NCBI RefSeq assembly: GCF_902141845.1
Contig: NZ_CABFPH010000006.1
Coordinates: forward strand, 44,281 to 108,280
Length of the DNA: 64,000 nt
Source: Methylobacterium symbioticum
GTDB lineage: Bacteria; Pseudomonadota; Alphaproteobacteria; Rhizobiales; Beijerinckiaceae
Reading direction: 5' to 3'
Part shown: positions 8,778-18,273 of the stretch, one piece after another
Position numbering within the stretch: position 1 is the first letter of the stretch
How the letters are laid out: each line of letters begins with the position of its first letter
The notes under the pieces: generated by a model
What the model saw: the letters and a program-made list of their open reading frames with translations, nothing else
Told to the model about the DNA's origin: nothing
The model's database searches: none
Made by a program: the position numbers and the translations under genes

Positions 8778-10079
8778 TCAGCGAGCCGTAGACGGGACTC
8801 TGCTCTCGTCTGCCGGTGGCTCCGGGTCGGTTCGTGTTCCATCCGAGAGATCCTCGGACGGCTGACCGGTGAGAACGGTGCGCGCCAAGGCCACAAGGCG
8901 GCGTCCGTTGATCAGGAACAGTACGCCGGCAAGGCCGAGATAGACCCAGGCGAGCCAAGTCAGCGTCGCGATCGTGCGCGCCTCGTCGTTGCGGTAGACG
9001 AAGGCCAGCCCGACCTGCACGGCAAACAGCCCCGCCAGCGCCAGCGCGGACCAGAGGCCGAGGCGCAGGCGCAGCAGGAGCGCGATGCCGAGCAGAGACT
9101 GGGCTGCCGTCAGGAAGAACTCCTCGCCCTGGCGCGCGTCGAGCGGCAGGGGGCTCATCGCGCCCGCGCCGACGCTCAGGCCCAGCGGCAGCATGCCGAC
9201 GAGCAGCGTCCACTGATTGATCTTGTCGCTGATCATGGCGATCAGCCCGTCGCCGGCACGGTTGGCCAGCACGAACAGCACCGCCACCGAAATCGCTGGC
9301 GCCTCGCTGGCCAGGGGCGCCAGCCACTGGATCAGCAGGAATTCGTTGAGTCCGATCGCCCGGCCGGCGCCCACCATGGCCTCAGCGAAGGGTTCGGCCG
9401 AGGCGAGGATGACGCCGCAAGCCACAGCCACGAGAGTTCCGATCGCGGCCCATTGCCGGCCGGGAGACAAGGTGTTCAGAGCAGCAGCCGGCCCCGGCTC
9501 CTCCGTCTCGTCCGGGTTGTCGCTTTTTGGCAGGTTGCGCACGCGCCAGACGTAGGCCGCAAAGATGCCGGCGAGCACGACGAAATCCACGACGGAGATG
9601 CTGCGCTTGAACAGGATGACGAAGGCGTAGAGGCTGGCAAGCAGCAGGAAGCCGATCTCGACCGCATTGACAGGGGCGAGATCGACCGCGCGGTGCCGGT
9701 CCTTCGTCCAATGCAGGAAAACCATCAGGGGCCAGGCTAGGCCGACGAGCAATCGGTTGGCGCCGGTCATGTTGGCGGCGGCATAATGAACGTATTGCGA
9801 CCCCGGACCCTCGATCCCGGCCTTGTAGGCGTAGTAGAGATCGACCGCGTATTCCGGCAGCACGGTCACCAAGGCGACCACGGCCAGGATCAGGCCTTGC
9901 GCGATATGCTGCTCGGCCGTCTCCGCTCCCCAAGACAGCAGGAAGCCCGCCGCCAGGATGGCGCTGCCGAAGGCGGCGGCATCGAGGAGCGGGCTGGGCC
10001 GCCAGCCCGTCGTGCGCAGCAGGAGGGCCGGGAGGGTTGCCATGACCGCGACGGCAACCAGGATCAGAAAGCGTTTCAC
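8778..10079 (-). CDS. CaCA-superfamily sodium/calcium (cation/H+) antiporter
   Basis: A 433-residue membrane protein with about ten to eleven hydrophobic segments in two inverted halves. Each half carries the alpha-repeat acidic motif of the Ca2+/cation antiporter superfamily: VTVLPEYAVDL near residue 85-95 and LAPLASEAPAISVAV in the second half. These Glu residues bind the exchanged cation. The half-linker LPKSDNPDETEEPGPAAA is the cytoplasmic loop. The GTG at 10079 with GAGGAG five bases upstream opens at VKRFLILVAVAVMATLPALLL, the first helix; the longer frame to 10217 lacks such a signal. The DedA gene lies 97 bases upstream on the same strand, so the two may be cotranscribed. Confidence 0.8.
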   Translation of the reverse strand: MKRFLILVAVAVMATLPALLLRTTGWRPSPLLDAAAFGSAILAAGFLLSWGAETAEQHIAQGLILAVVALVTVLPEYAVDLYYAYKAGIEGPGSQYVHYAAANMTGANRLLVGLAWPLMVFLHWTKDRHRAVDLAPVNAVEIGFLLLASLYAFVILFKRSISVVDFVVLAGIFAAYVWRVRNLPKSDNPDETEEPGPAAALNTLSPGRQWAAIGTLVAVACGVILASAEPFAEAMVGAGRAIGLNEFLLIQWLAPLASEAPAISVAVLFVLANRAGDGLIAMISDKINQWTLLVGMLPLGLSVGAGAMSPLPLDARQGEEFFLTAAQSLLGIALLLRLRLGLWSALALAGLFAVQVGLAFVYRNDEARTIATLTWLAWVYLGLAGVLFLINGRRLVALARTVLTGQPSEDLSDGTRTDPEPPADESRVPSTAR

Positions 10080-10176
10080 GCGAACTCCTCTACGGCATGT
10101 CACGGCCAGCCTGTTCGCGTTCCGCTGAAGGGAGCGTCGCGCGATGACGCCGGCAAAGGACTGTTTCTGCCGCGTC

Positions 10177-10839
10177 TCAGCCCCGAACGCCGCTCCGGCG
10201 TCCGTAGGTGGCGACACGGTAGAGGTAGAGCACGAGCGCCAGGACCAGCACGCCGTTGCCGAACGGCTCGATGAGGCGACTCACGCTGCGGTAATTCTCG
10301 CCAAGCCCGTAGCCGGCCGCCGTCAGCAGCCCGGTCCAGACGATCGTGCCGAGAGCCGAGTAGGCCAGAAAGGGCGTGAGTGGCATACCGGCCACCCCAG
10401 CCGGCACCGAGATCAGGCTGCGCACGCCCGGTACGACGCGCCCGAGCAGGACGGTGACGCCGCCGCGCCGGGCGAACCAAGCGCCGGCCCGATCGACCTC
10501 CGCCGGGCTCAGGGTGAGCCAGCGCCCGTGCCGGGCCGCGAAGTGTCGCAAGCGCTCGTGTCCGAGCCAGCGCCCCACGCCGTACCAGACCAGCGCGCCG
10601 GAGAGCGATCCGGCCGTGCCGGCGAGGAACACGCCGACGAGGCAGAGTTGGCCGCGCGCCGCGGCAAAGCCTGCCAGCGGCATGATCACCTCGGATGGGA
10701 TCGGCGGAAAGACGTTGTCGATCAGCATCAGCAGGAAGACGCCGAGATAGCCGGTCCGCTCGATCGCGGTCACGATCCAGTCGATCAGCGCAACCTCCTC
10801 GCGAGCGGCACCTGCAGAGGCGTGGCTGCAGGCACGCAA
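10177..10839 (-). CDS. DedA-family (SNARE-associated/VTT) membrane protein
   Basis: A DedA protein of about 200-220 residues. It shows the DedA signatures FPPIPSEVIMPLAGF in the first reentrant region and GRVVPGVRSLISVPAGVAGM, with the conserved acidic and basic residues, plus four or five hydrophobic spans. DedA proteins help recycle undecaprenyl-phosphate or phospholipids and support membrane homeostasis. The start is uncertain. The frame opens at a TTG (10839) with no good ribosome site, while GAGGAGG lies five bases before a CTG at 10788, which would begin translation at LIDWIVTAIE, the usual family N-terminus. Confidence 0.82.
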   Translation of the reverse strand: MRACSHASAGAAREEVALIDWIVTAIERTGYLGVFLLMLIDNVFPPIPSEVIMPLAGFAAARGQLCLVGVFLAGTAGSLSGALVWYGVGRWLGHERLRHFAARHGRWLTLSPAEVDRAGAWFARRGGVTVLLGRVVPGVRSLISVPAGVAGMPLTPFLAYSALGTIVWTGLLTAAGYGLGENYRSVSRLIEPFGNGVLVLALVLYLYRVATYGRRSGVRG

Positions 10840-11320
10840 CGCACCTGGAACAGCAACCGTTCGGGCCGCGTCGTTGATGAAGCGGCGAGGCCGGCTAGGT
10901 CACGGCAGGCGGGAGCAGGCGTCGGGTCTCCGAGGATGTGCGAAGCGCCACTCGACGGCATCATGCAGCTCAGCCTGCCATAGGTCCTTTCCGTCGGTCC
11001 GCGGTGCATTGGCGTTGGCAGTGCGCACCGCTGATTGGACAAGATGAGGCTCGTCGATCGCAAAGAACTCCTCATCCAGACAATTGTAGTGGACGGATAT
11101 CGTCTACACGTTGCGAGCGCGTCTGCGCTCCGTCCACCTGTCAAATCCCGCCCTAGCCGCGGCACCCAGCAGCGAGATCCCACACCGAAATTCGGACAGC
11201 CCGAGTCACGGTGGGTGATCCGGATAGTCCTGCTTCCGATCTTCACCCTCTTGGAACGAGTAACGGCGGCGGGTTCGGCCAATTGCTGTGCTGAAGCCGA
11301 CATGCATTTCCGGCGTGCCG
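10840..11320. other. Intergenic stretch, nothing recognised
   Basis: About 480 bases between the DedA start and the stop of the MscS gene. A plus-strand frame starting at 11044 (MRLVDRKELLIQTIVVDGYR) looks protein-like for about 25 codons and then turns into chance sequence. I see no supported gene. Confidence 0.4.
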
Positions 11321-12445
11321 TCACGATGCAAGGGCGCGCACGTCGGACCGCGGCGCGGGGTCACGTTCGGTCCGGAGCCATTCCGTCCGAAGTCGCGGCA
11401 GTGCGCCGGGAAGCTCGGTTTGCAGGAAGCCGACCATCTTCTCGCGGACTTCGCATCGCAGATCCCAAGCCTGCGAAGCATTGCGGGCGCTCACCAGCAT
11501 TCGGACCTCGATCACGTTCTCCCGCATGTCCGAAACCTGAAGATTGACGACTTTGCGGTCCCACAGACTCGACTGCGCGGCGATCTCCGCAAGCTTCGTC
11601 CGCATGGCCGCGATCGGCGTCGTATGATCAACATAGAGGAAGACGCTGCCGATGAGCGACGAGCCTTCGCGCGTCCAATTTTGAAACGGCTTCTGAATGA
11701 AATAGGTCAACGGAACAACGAGCCGCCGCCAGTCCCAGAGTCGTACGACGACATATGTCGAGTTGATCTCCTCGACCCAGCCCCATTCGTTCTCCACGAT
11801 GACCGCATCCTCTATCTTGATCGGCTGCGTGATCGCGATCTGGATGCCGGCGACGAGGTTCGAGAGGACTGGCTGCATCGCGAGGCCGAGGATCAACCCG
11901 GCGGCTCCGGCCGAGGCGAGGAGACTGACGCCGTATTGCCGTACAGGCTCGAACGTCATCAGACATATCGCCAGCGTCACCAGAGCCACGAGCGTCACGG
12001 CTGCGCGTTCCAGAATGCGCATCTGAGTGAAGTGCTTCCGCGCGAGCAGATTGTCTTCCGCGTCGAGTTTGAATCGGCGCAGGTAGATCACCGTCGAGAT
12101 ATGGATCGCGATCGAGCAGCACCAACCGGCGAGTGCGACGAGACCTACGAGCAGGGTGTGGTTCACCAGAACCCGGACTTCCCGCGACACCGGCGCGATC
12201 GCCGACGCGGCACCGACCGCGACGATGATGAGGCCGAGCCGTGTGGGACCTTGCGTCCGTCCGACGAGGGAGCGCCAGAACAGGCTGCGACCCTGAAACG
12301 CCCGTGTCAGAAAACGATACGCGATCTGATGAAGGGGCAGCACGACGGCAAAGCAGCCGAGAACCAGGGCGATACTCTGTGCCCAGCCCGGAAACCAATG
12401 CATCAACCGCGTTGCCTCGATCAGGACAGCATCCGTCCGCTGCAT
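11321..12445 (-). CDS. MscS-family mechanosensitive ion channel
   Basis: A 374-residue small-conductance mechanosensitive channel. Four hydrophobic segments precede the pore helix and vestibule signature: SLLASAGAAGLILGLAMQPVLSNLVAGIQI, where the Gly/Ala-packed TM3 is followed by the conserved Q-P-NL-AG motif. The beta domain follows with QPIKIEDAVIVENEWGWVEEIN and the motif WDWRRLVVPLTYF, then the C-terminal alpha/beta domain. The channel should open on membrane tension at hypo-osmotic shock. The ATG at 12445 with GGAGA upstream is chosen over the longer frame to 12508. The gene is isolated, with 370 bases to the next minus-strand gene upstream. Confidence 0.85.
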   Translation of the reverse strand: MQRTDAVLIEATRLMHWFPGWAQSIALVLGCFAVVLPLHQIAYRFLTRAFQGRSLFWRSLVGRTQGPTRLGLIIVAVGAASAIAPVSREVRVLVNHTLLVGLVALAGWCCSIAIHISTVIYLRRFKLDAEDNLLARKHFTQMRILERAAVTLVALVTLAICLMTFEPVRQYGVSLLASAGAAGLILGLAMQPVLSNLVAGIQIAITQPIKIEDAVIVENEWGWVEEINSTYVVVRLWDWRRLVVPLTYFIQKPFQNWTREGSSLIGSVFLYVDHTTPIAAMRTKLAEIAAQSSLWDRKVVNLQVSDMRENVIEVRMLVSARNASQAWDLRCEVREKMVGFLQTELPGALPRLRTEWLRTERDPAPRSDVRALAS

Positions 12446-12814
12446 CGGTTCTCCGAATCTCGAAACAATTGGAATACGGCACCACTCGGGAGCGCCACGC
12501 ACCTGCAACCGCTTGAAAGCGCAACCTCGCTTTCGTCGGTCGCGTTAAAGAACGCAGATGCCTTCGATCTCGCGGGCGCGAAGGTGTGCCGCCGACGCCG
12601 GGGCTTGGCGTTCAAGGTGGCGGTCGTCTCGATCGGCAGCCGTCCGCAGTTGGTCGCGGCAACGCCTCCACCCGAAGCGGCAGCCTACCGACTAATCGGT
12701 CCGACTGCCTCCAGCACCGCCCGCGCAGGCCCCGGGCGCAGGGCCGAAGCGCGAGCTTCAGAGCGCCGAAGCAAGCCGAGAGCAAGTCTGGCAGGCGGCG
12801 GCTTCGAAGTCGTC

Positions 12815-13081
12815 CTAGTGACGTTGCGGGCGATAGTAGCCACGTCCCGCAAACGCCCCCACCCCGCCGTGGCGGCGACCCCGATAGAATCCGGGAGCGA
12901 CCCCTCCATGGCCGCCTCCCCGGAACGCGCGATGGCCGCCTGGACCCAAGCCGTGACCACCGCGCGCCCACCCTGGGCCGCCGGCATGGCCGCCACGCTC
13001 GAAGGCGGAGGCGCCCGTCGCGACCAAGGCCGCCGAGCCGAAGACCATCACGACCGTCAGTTGCTTGACAGTCTTCCTCAT
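12815..13081 (-). CDS. Small secreted Gly/His/Arg-rich protein
   Basis: An 88-residue protein. The first 26 residues (MRKTVKQLTVVMVFGSAALV then ATGASA) are a signal peptide with an AxA cleavage site. The mature part is almost only Gly, His, Arg and aromatics in repeats such as GGHAGGPGW, RGGHGLGPGGH and RGGGHGGVAPGFYRGRRHGG. The composition suggests a disordered, possibly metal-binding periplasmic or surface protein; it has no enzyme domain. It resembles the Gly/His/Tyr-rich secreted protein at 17776. The start follows GAAGGA at seven bases. Function unknown. Confidence 0.6.
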   Translation of the reverse strand: MRKTVKQLTVVMVFGSAALVATGASAFERGGHAGGPGWARGGHGLGPGGHRAFRGGGHGGVAPGFYRGRRHGGVGAFAGRGYYRPQRH

Positions 13082-13281
13082 CGCGGAATCCTTCTCCATT
13101 GGCTGCAGATGCTCCTGAAATATCCGTCCGCGTTCGCAGTCAACCGTCTTCGAGAAATCGGAGGTCGACGACATCTGCAAAATGGCCCGGATGATTTAAG
13201 CCGCGTCTAATAGGCATGCCTCGGCCGCGATGCACTCCGACGGGCTTTGGCATGCTCCCCATCGATGCGTCTTCATTTCGT

Positions 13282-13731
13282 TCAGGCGCACGATGAGTGA
13301 TATAGGTGGCTTGTTTGTCTCCCGGTCGTCGCGATCATGACAAAGTGTGCCATGGCAGATGCAGGCTGTGGCGAGCCCGCGCTGCCTGCCGCGGAAGGCA
13401 AGCAGGCAGGTGCCGGCTGCGGCGCGAAGCGGAAGTGATGGTCGCCCAGCAGGATGCGGTCGCCGCATGTGTGGCAGAGGCGCAGGCGGTTTCCCCGCCA
13501 GCCGTCGCAGTTGATCATGCTCTTGCGACGCCGCTCCAACTCGGGACGGCGACCGAAGACCAAGCGACCGTTCCAACTCGTCCGGCAAAGGTCCATGGCT
13601 TCGAAGGTGGCGCCATTCAGGAACCACGCTTCGGCGATCTTGAGATGGGCAAGGCGCGCTTCGACGAGGCTGTGCAGAACCGTCTCCTGCAGAGCCGTCC
13701 CATGCACGTCCGAGGGGTATTGCCGCCGCAT
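13282..13731 (-). CDS. Hypothetical protein, weakly supported
   Basis: A 149-codon frame with a plausible amino-acid mix, including LEARLAHLKIAEAWFLNG and a CHTCGDRIL segment that might hold a metal. I recognise no family, the start has no clear ribosome site, and an overlapping frame of similar length exists, so it could be a chance frame. It lies downstream of the esterase remnant on the same strand. Confidence 0.3.
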   Translation of the reverse strand: MRRQYPSDVHGTALQETVLHSLVEARLAHLKIAEAWFLNGATFEAMDLCRTSWNGRLVFGRRPELERRRKSMINCDGWRGNRLRLCHTCGDRILLGDHHFRFAPQPAPACLPSAAGSAGSPQPASAMAHFVMIATTGRQTSHLYHSSCA

Positions 13732-13793
13732 CGCGGCAACAATCTCAATCAGGTGTCCCGGGACCTCGTGCGGAGGCTTCGGGCACCGGCCCC

Positions 13794-14060
13794 CTACTTC
13801 GTCTTCAAAAAATCATTCACCTCGAGCAGCACGAACTCGTCGTCGTCCACTTGGTGCGTGTCCCGGCTGGCCGAAAACGGTAGATTGTTGTCGCTTCCGA
13901 CGATGATGTGCCGGTCGTCGACCTTGTCGAAGTTCTCGATCGTGAAGGCAAGCATACCTTCGGTCACCGGTTTGCGGGCCTTCTTTGCAGAATCCTTAAT
14001 GCGCACCAGGCCGACGTAGCCGATCTTGCGCGCCTCGCCGCCCTGGTTGCCTTCGGTCAC
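13794..14060 (-). pseudogene. C-terminal remnant of a phytase-like esterase
   Basis: The 88-residue frame contains MLAFTIENFDKVDDRHIIVG followed by SDNNLPFSASR and DDDEFVLLEVNDFL. This matches the end of the 'esterase-like activity of phytase' family, large secreted proteins of 400-700 residues in which the SDNN-PFS...D-NEF-LL pattern closes the propeller. The preceding NQGGEARKIGYVGLVRI also fits the family. There is no signal peptide and the frame breaks at about 14060, so only the last part survives. Probably non-functional. Confidence 0.6.
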
Positions 14061-14102
14061 CTCAGCCGACGCACGCTTGCGACGACTGCATGGCAGTAGA
14101 CG

Positions 14103-14369
14103 TCACGCTGCTCGTTCGGGCCGTGCCAGCAGGATGGCGGCGCGGACCGCCGCCCGACGCAACTCGTCGGAGGCCCAGGGCTGCCGGAGTAGCTGATCGG
14201 CGAAAGGGTGGGCCTCGACCGCGGCCGAGGGGTCGATCCGATAGCCATCCCCGAAACCGATCATGCGCGGCCGCGGATCGGCCAGATAGGCATCCACCAC
14301 CGCGCAGACGTCGTCGTCGACGACGTCGAGCGTCGCCAGCAGATCGAGGGTCATGGGATCGGGCTTCAT
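14103..14369 (-). CDS. Hypothetical 88-residue protein
   Basis: A short protein beginning MKPDPMTLDLLATLDVVDDD, acidic in the first half and Ala/Arg-rich helical at the end. It has a coherent composition but no domain I recognise. The ATG at 14369 is preferred over upstream codons because the added residues look random. It lies 42 bases from the esterase remnant on the same strand. Confidence 0.4.
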   Translation of the reverse strand: MKPDPMTLDLLATLDVVDDDVCAVVDAYLADPRPRMIGFGDGYRIDPSAAVEAHPFADQLLRQPWASDELRRAAVRAAILLARPERAA

Positions 14370-14429
14370 CGCGACGCGCCCGGCGTGCCGCGCTGACCGT
14401 TCGGTGACCGCTGCCTTTCGCCTGCCCAT

Positions 14430-15421
14430 GGGACGACGGCAATCGGGTCCCGGTGGACCACCTCGGGCATCTGCAGTTCCTCGCTCGGCCCTTGCGGCAC
14501 GACATCGTCGTGCGGAACGACGGCTGCCTTCGCACCATCACGTGTGCCGGGACTGATCCCAACCTGAGTCGACAACTCGAAGCCGCGCTGCTGACGTTCA
14601 CCGTGCAGGTTCCGCATGCCTTCTGCGATCTCGCCAGCTTCCCCGAACAACCGAGAGCGACGGATTATGCCGACTTCGGACGGTACTGTTGCGCCAGGTC
14701 AGCCGAGCAACTGGCAGGGAGGTGGACCGGGCGGCGAAGAGGCCGCGCCGACGATGCAGGTCGACAACTACGGCAATCATACCAAGATAATAGTCCATAC
14801 CTTGCAAACATTCACTCGTCCAAGTGGCTTTCACGGCCGCCCCACCTGCGGAACAGCTTCAGATTTGATCGTCACCTATCGATCCGTCAAGTCCGGACTT
14901 AGCGCGATTTGCTCGGAAATCATCGCAGACGACAACGTTTTTTAGAATTATACTATTATTTTTATGCCATCCGAAGTCGGCATACTTTGACATAAACTCG
15001 ACATGGACGAGACAAACTGACCGACTATCTCGTCTGTGGACGTGGCCGAGGCCCCGGGTAATCAGGGACCGGATCGTTGCCGCGCATGCCGACCGACCTG
15101 CCGCGACATGCCGGTCGGCACGGCACCGGTCTTTGGCATCGACGGAAGGGGAAGCACTTCGGCCTCAGCGTCCATAATTCCGAGCAAGAACACATTCACG
15201 GACGGTGCGACTCGACGCGACGACCCGCGAGTTCGGGAAGTCGAGGAGAGATGCCCGATGGGAAATTGTCTCGATCCGGCTTTGGCTGCCATGCATGCAG
15301 GCCGGCCAAGGCAACCAGTCGAGCCTCCGCACGGCAACCTCGCACGGAATGAACGACCGGCATGCGGATTCGGCCCTGCTCTTTTACTCACGCCGCCCGC
15401 CGCGGAAATCGACGGCATCCG
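14430..15421. other. Gene-poor stretch with an AT-rich core
   Basis: About 1 kb without a convincing gene. A plus-strand frame starting at ATG 14667 and ending at 14945 (MPTSDGTVAPGQPSNWQGGG...) has a disordered, Gly/Pro-rich start and no family match; it is too uncertain to call. From about 14937 to 15003 the sequence is strikingly AT-rich for this genome, with runs of T and A. The IS element begins just beyond the right edge. Confidence 0.4.
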
Positions 15422-15426
15422 CTTAG
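15422..15426. repeat. Left target-site copy CTTAG
   Basis: CTTAG adjoins the left inverted repeat of the IS element and is repeated exactly at 16343-16347 beyond the right repeat. Confidence 0.7.
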
Positions 15427-16342
15427 AGTCCGTCCGAGAAGTCAGGCTGAGCGGGCGAGGCGTCTGATGAGGATGATGACGGCTGCGGCGTAGAGGAAGG
15501 CTTTGGCGGAGGCGAGGGTCGCCTCCGGATCCTTCCAGAGACGTCGGTTGCGGCTGATCCAGGCAAAGAACCGTTCGACGACCCATCTGCGAGGATGCAC
15601 GGCAAAGCCGACCTGTCCGGGCGGCTTGCGCACGATCTCGACGGCGATGATCGTCGCGGTCGCTGGCCTGTCGCCTGCATAGCCCGCATCGGCGAATGCT
15701 TTTGCGATGAACGGGAAAGTCCGGCGCGACAGGCGCAGCACCGGAACGGCTCTGTCGCGATCCTGCACGTCGGCTGGCTGCGGATCGAGCACGACGGCAC
15801 GTCCATCCGTGTCGACCAGCGCTTGGCGCTTGCGGCCCTTGACCTTCTTACCGGCATCGTAGCCGCGCGGGCCGCCGCTCTCCGTCGTCTTGACGCTCTG
15901 GCTATCGAGCACCGCGGCAGACGGCGAGGCCTCGCGTCCGACCCGTTGGCGGTCTGCCATGACGAGATGGTGGTTGATCCGGCCAAACAAGCCGGTGTCG
16001 CGCCAGCGGCTGAAGTAGCCATACGTCGTGCTTCGTGGAGGTAGGTCCTTGGGGATCAGCCGCCACGCGATGCCGCCTCGTAGAACGTAGAAGATGGCGT
16101 TCAGGATCTCCCGCATCGTCCAGACGGGCGGTCGGCCGCACGAGGCGGGTTCCGGCATCAGCGGACCGATAAGTGCCCACTCGGCGTCTGTCAGATCAGT
16201 TTCATAGCGAAGGTCCGCGCGGCTATGCTGCCACCGGGTGGTCGGGGTCCACATGGCGCTTCCAGGTCAGGCTTCAGCACCCTCCTGGAATCACCGCCAT
16301 CCCGGCCACTCAACCCCGCCTCAGACCCTTATTGGACGGGCA
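15427..16342. mobile_element. IS5-family insertion sequence, complete
   Basis: A 916-bp element bounded by imperfect 15-bp terminal inverted repeats, AGTCCGTCCGAGAAG at 15427-15441 and CTTATTGGACGGGCA at 16328-16342 (about 11 of 15 positions agree when one is reversed). CTTAG flanks it directly on both sides (15422-15426 and 16343-16347), either a 5-bp target duplication or duplication within a CTTAG/CTAG target as in IS5-family relatives. One intact transposase gene fills it on the minus strand. The intact repeats and frame suggest a recent or still active insertion. Confidence 0.85.
15442..16254 (-). CDS. IS5-family DDE transposase
   Basis: A full-length 270-residue transposase. The N-terminal DUF4096-type domain (LTDAEWALIGPLMP, then ILNAIFYVLRGGIAWRLIPKD) binds the IS ends. 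The catalytic core has Asp117 in VLDSQSVKTTE, Asp189 in FADAGYAGD and Glu227 in VVERFFAWISRNRRLWKD, the complete DDE triad with the YREK-like signature after the Glu. Many relatives need a frameshift between two frames; here a single frame encodes the whole protein. The ATG at 16254 lies 88 bases inside the right end of the element. Confidence 0.92.
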   Translation of the reverse strand: MWTPTTRWQHSRADLRYETDLTDAEWALIGPLMPEPASCGRPPVWTMREILNAIFYVLRGGIAWRLIPKDLPPRSTTYGYFSRWRDTGLFGRINHHLVMADRQRVGREASPSAAVLDSQSVKTTESGGPRGYDAGKKVKGRKRQALVDTDGRAVVLDPQPADVQDRDRAVPVLRLSRRTFPFIAKAFADAGYAGDRPATATIIAVEIVRKPPGQVGFAVHPRRWVVERFFAWISRNRRLWKDPEATLASAKAFLYAAAVIILIRRLARSA

Positions 16343-16347
16343 CTTAG
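16343..16347. repeat. Right target-site copy CTTAG
   Basis: Exact copy of the pentamer at the left end of the IS element. Confidence 0.7.
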
Positions 16348-17775
16348 CTCGCGGTCACGGGACCACGAGAACCTCGACGCTTCCACCGTCACCTTCCGAC
16401 CGCCGAAGTCAACGGAGTCATCCCCTGTTCCTCGCAGCGGCGACTGCTGTCTCCGATTGTCGCGCCCCGTGTGACGGGCATGGCACAATCGCCCACCGCG
16501 AAGGCTTGTCGCTAGGGGGAACACGACCGGACCGTCGGGCGTGTCTGAATCCGTCCTGGTACTCCACCGAAAGGCCGTGGCAGGTCGGAGACCGGAGCGG
16601 CGACCATCGGCAGGCTGCAAGGTGCCGAGCATCCAGTCTCGGAAACGGACCAGCGGAAGATCGGACGTGCGCGATACGACCGATTCCAAGGCCGAATGCG
16701 GGATGCTGCAGGAGATGAACTCCAATCCGCATGCGGTGTCTCCGGCTCACGTTCGCCCTTGTGGATGGGTGGCGGATGACACTCCCGACTGCGCCGCCGG
16801 AAGATCGGGCGGTCGCAGTGTACGAATCAGGATTCGAGAGCGAGCAAACGCCACAGCCGGCTGGGCACGCCACTGACGAGCTTCGCGAGGGCTCGAAACA
16901 TTCGTCCGGTGACGTGCCCGCCGTTGTCGTTCGCGGGGCCGGGAAGGTCGCTTGGCCAGCGCCGCCACCTGCGGCAACCGGACGGCGCACCTTCCATGGA
17001 TCCCGTGGGTGCTACGTCAAGCTGATGGCGGCACGACATGCCTGGAGCATCCTTCGTAGGCCCCACTTTCGGCAAGCCGGCCCGCGGCGCGATGGTCGGC
17101 GAGGTCGGGAGTGCTGAGGCCGCCGCCGTACCGCGCCCAATCCTCGATGGAACGCGATCGTTTGGACGAAGGCCACCCTTCGGCCTTCGCCGATGGCTCC
17201 GCTCCGGATCGTATCCCGCGCCAGTCACGCGCGAGTTGCGCCGTCCGTGCCAATGCCGCCCTCATGCCGCTCCTTTTCACACGCTCGCTGCCGACCGTTC
17301 GCAAAGGCCCCGTGAGGGTCCGTGCCTTCGGCCTGCGCGCTCGCCCCGTCGCCGACGGCCTTGTCCATTGCGAACGCGGAACACCGCCTCGTAGGTCGAC
17401 CCGAGGTTCCGGGATCGTGCGTGCCCATTCGCGAAACGGCAACCGCTGGTCCGGGCTTGGCAGGAAGGCGTCCGTGGGAGTGTCAGGGTTCTCCCGACAG
17501 CGCCACGGTCTTCTCCGACTGCCGGTCCCGACTGCCCGCCACAGATCACCGACCGAGCGGGACGAAGGTCGATGCCTTGACCCAAGGGCCTCGCCCGATC
17601 CCGGACGGAGATGGAGACGAAAGAGTCTTCATCGGTGCGGACCGTCCCGCAGGCGCGCCGTTAGGCCGTGCATGCGCGCCAAGCATCGGCAAGGCACGCC
17701 GCACCGCCGAAGCCGCTACGCGGTCGCCCCGACGCCGCGCGCGGTCCTCTTCACGGCCATCGAGGAGCCAAGACC
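16348..17775. other. Gene-free stretch, nothing recognised
   Basis: About 1.4 kb with many short overlapping frames on both strands, all of low-complexity Arg/Pro/Ser composition. I find no domain motif, RNA gene or repeat. It may be decayed coding DNA, but no ancestor can be named. Confidence 0.45.
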
Positions 17776-18180
17776 ATGAATCGTATTGCAATCGCCATTG
17801 CGGGGATATCGACCCTCGTCCTGCTCGGATCGTCGAGTGAAGCCAGGCCCCTTGGCGGAGGACACGGTTACGCCGGCCACCACGCCGTGGGCCACGGGCT
17901 TCGGGCAGGTCGTCGCGACTTCTATGGCTACGGATCGGCCGGCTTCGGCCACCGTTATCGCGGCCATCGCGGCGTCGGCTTCCGACAGGGGCACCATGGC
18001 TACGGGAGCCATCACGGCCGCTACGGATACGCCTTCGGTCATCGCGGCTTAGGCTTCGGCTTGGCCGCATCGGCATTCAGGCCCGCCTACCGTGGCCCGA
18101 CTGACGGATACGGATATCCCTACGCACCGGTTGGCTACGGCTCCGGCGTGGGTCGGCCATATTGTGGGTGCGGCTACTGA
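17776..18180 (+). CDS. Small secreted Gly/His/Tyr-rich protein
   Basis: A 134-residue protein whose first 23 residues (MNRIAIAIAGISTLVLLGSS, then SEA) form a signal peptide. The rest is built of Gly, His, Tyr and Arg in loose repeats such as GGGHGYAGHHAVGHG, RGHRGVGFRQGHHGYGSHHGRYGY and a Tyr/Gly-rich end closing in CGCGY. It has no enzymatic domain; it may bind metal ions or be structural. The ATG follows GGAGCCAAGACC. It is in line with the PRC-barrel gene 93 bases downstream and resembles the secreted protein at 12815. Confidence 0.65.
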   Translation: MNRIAIAIAGISTLVLLGSSSEARPLGGGHGYAGHHAVGHGLRAGRRDFYGYGSAGFGHRYRGHRGVGFRQGHHGYGSHHGRYGYAFGHRGLGFGLAASAFRPAYRGPTDGYGYPYAPVGYGSGVGRPYCGCGY

Positions 18181-18273
18181 GACGCGGCCGCGAGGAATAC
18201 CGGCGGCGCGGATGCCGCCCGGAGCGTCCTCTCCATCGAACCCTGACTTCACTCATGTCATCAGGCTAGTATT

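Noticed and set aside
11288..13210. A 640-codon plus-strand frame
   Set aside because: Lies opposite the MscS gene and the small secreted protein; composition is that of a chance frame.
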